A stretch of DNA of 6,671 nucleotides. Origin: Pseudomonadota bacterium. GTDB lineage: Bacteria; Pseudomonadota; Alphaproteobacteria; Rhizobiales; Rhizobiaceae. The notes beneath the pieces are model-generated. The model searched no databases and was not told the DNA's origin. It saw nothing but the letters and a program-made list of their open reading frames with translations. The DNA is taken from assembly GCA_023433855.1 (NCBI GenBank), contig JAEYTV010000610.1, positions 1 to 6,671 of the forward strand. The letters run 5' to 3'. Position numbers and translations under genes: made by a program. Below, piece after piece: positions 6,518 through 6,671 of this stretch (within the stretch, counting starts at the first letter, position 1; every line of letters starts with the position of its first letter).

Positions 6518-6524
6518 AAGGAGG
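6518..6524 (+). promoter_or_regulatory. Strong Shine-Dalgarno for the right-edge gene
   Basis: AAGGAGG ends 5 nt before the ATG at 6530. This near-ideal site supports the start of a gene cut off by the window end. An overlapping ATG at 6525 meets a stop after four codons and is not used. Confidence 0.75.
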
Positions 6525-6529
6525 ATGTC

Positions 6530-6671
6530 ATGCCACTAATTCTGAAATCGGGGTTCCTGACCTCATCGGGGTACGAGGGCCGACTTATCACGGACACGGG
6601 CGCAGGCGACAAGGTCGTGGTGATTACTCACGACGCACTTGCCGCCATCGCCGACCCGCCACGCACAGACG
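6530..6671 (+). CDS. Small protein of unknown function (3'-truncated by window end)
   Basis: An open frame of 47 complete codons runs off the right edge, starting MPLILKSGFLTSSGYEGRLI and continuing through a VVVITHDALAAIADPP segment. No signal peptide or membrane segment is visible. The alternation of short strands followed by a helix is reminiscent of small DUF1488-type proteins, but this is a weak impression and I do not recognise the family. The coding call rests on the AAGGAGG ribosome site, the absence of stops and the Rhizobium-like codon choice. It is divergent from the GNAT-like gene, shares its 239-bp control region, and has a near-consensus FixK box 50 bp upstream, so microaerobic expression is plausible. 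Confidence 0.6.
   Translation, partial: MPLILKSGFLTSSGYEGRLITDTGAGDKVVVITHDALAAIADPPRTD

Noticed and set aside
6501..6524. Pyrimidine-rich CTCTCC/CCTC stretch pairing with AAGGAGG as a translational switch
   Set aside because: Only about 4 contiguous pairs with a long loop are possible, too weak to claim sequestration of the ribosome site.
6328..6612. 94-codon minus-strand open frame across the divergent control region
   Set aside because: It runs antisense through the right-edge gene start, both FixK boxes and the candidate -10, and shows no ribosome site or family features.

Overview
The window looks like alphaproteobacterial DNA from the Rhizobium/Sinorhizobium group. It has high GC, an ABC-type rhamnose uptake operon in the rhizobial order rhaQ-rhaU-rhaK, and a FixL/FxkR/FixK-type oxygen-response locus typical of rhizobia, often found on symbiotic or other large plasmids. 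I see no RNA genes, insertion sequences, CRISPR arrays or origins.

Layout: (1) Positions 1-2297, plus strand: the distal end of an L-rhamnose uptake and catabolism operon. It holds the C-terminal part of a sugar ABC permease (RhaQ), the rhamnose mutarotase RhaU and the FGGY-family kinase RhaK, joined by two 4-bp ATGA overlaps. It ends at a hairpin that it shares with the convergent kinase gene. (2) Positions 2318-5008, minus strand: fixK followed by a hybrid fixL, 15 bp apart, apparently one transcript. The kinase has two PAS domains, the second with the FixL heme-pocket residues, then a HisKA/HATPase core and a C-terminal receiver. (3) Positions 5116-5847, plus strand: an OmpR-type response regulator divergent from fixK, matching FxkR. 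The 107-bp gap contains GTTACA-ATCT-GTTACA (minus strand, 5094-5109), which fits the published K-box through which FxkR activates fixK. (4) Positions 5841-6290, minus strand: a small GNAT-like protein, convergent with fxkR. (5) Positions 6291-6529: a 239-bp divergent control region with a perfect TTGAC-N4-GTCAA FixK/FNR box and a second, near-consensus box. (6) Position 6530 to the end: the start of a small unrecognised protein with a strong Shine-Dalgarno.

Inferred circuit: at low oxygen the heme-PAS hybrid FixL signals to FxkR, FxkR activates fixK-fixL through the K-box, and FixK activates genes carrying TTGAY-N4-RTCAA boxes, including probably one or both genes at the right-hand end. The sensor, regulator, target promoter, second-tier regulator and candidate output genes therefore all lie within about 4.4 kb. 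The core circuit belongs to a known class. The less described parts are the two FixK-box-associated genes, the position of the K-box directly in front of the fxkR start codon, and the unresolved route of phosphotransfer from a hybrid kinase to a stand-alone regulator.
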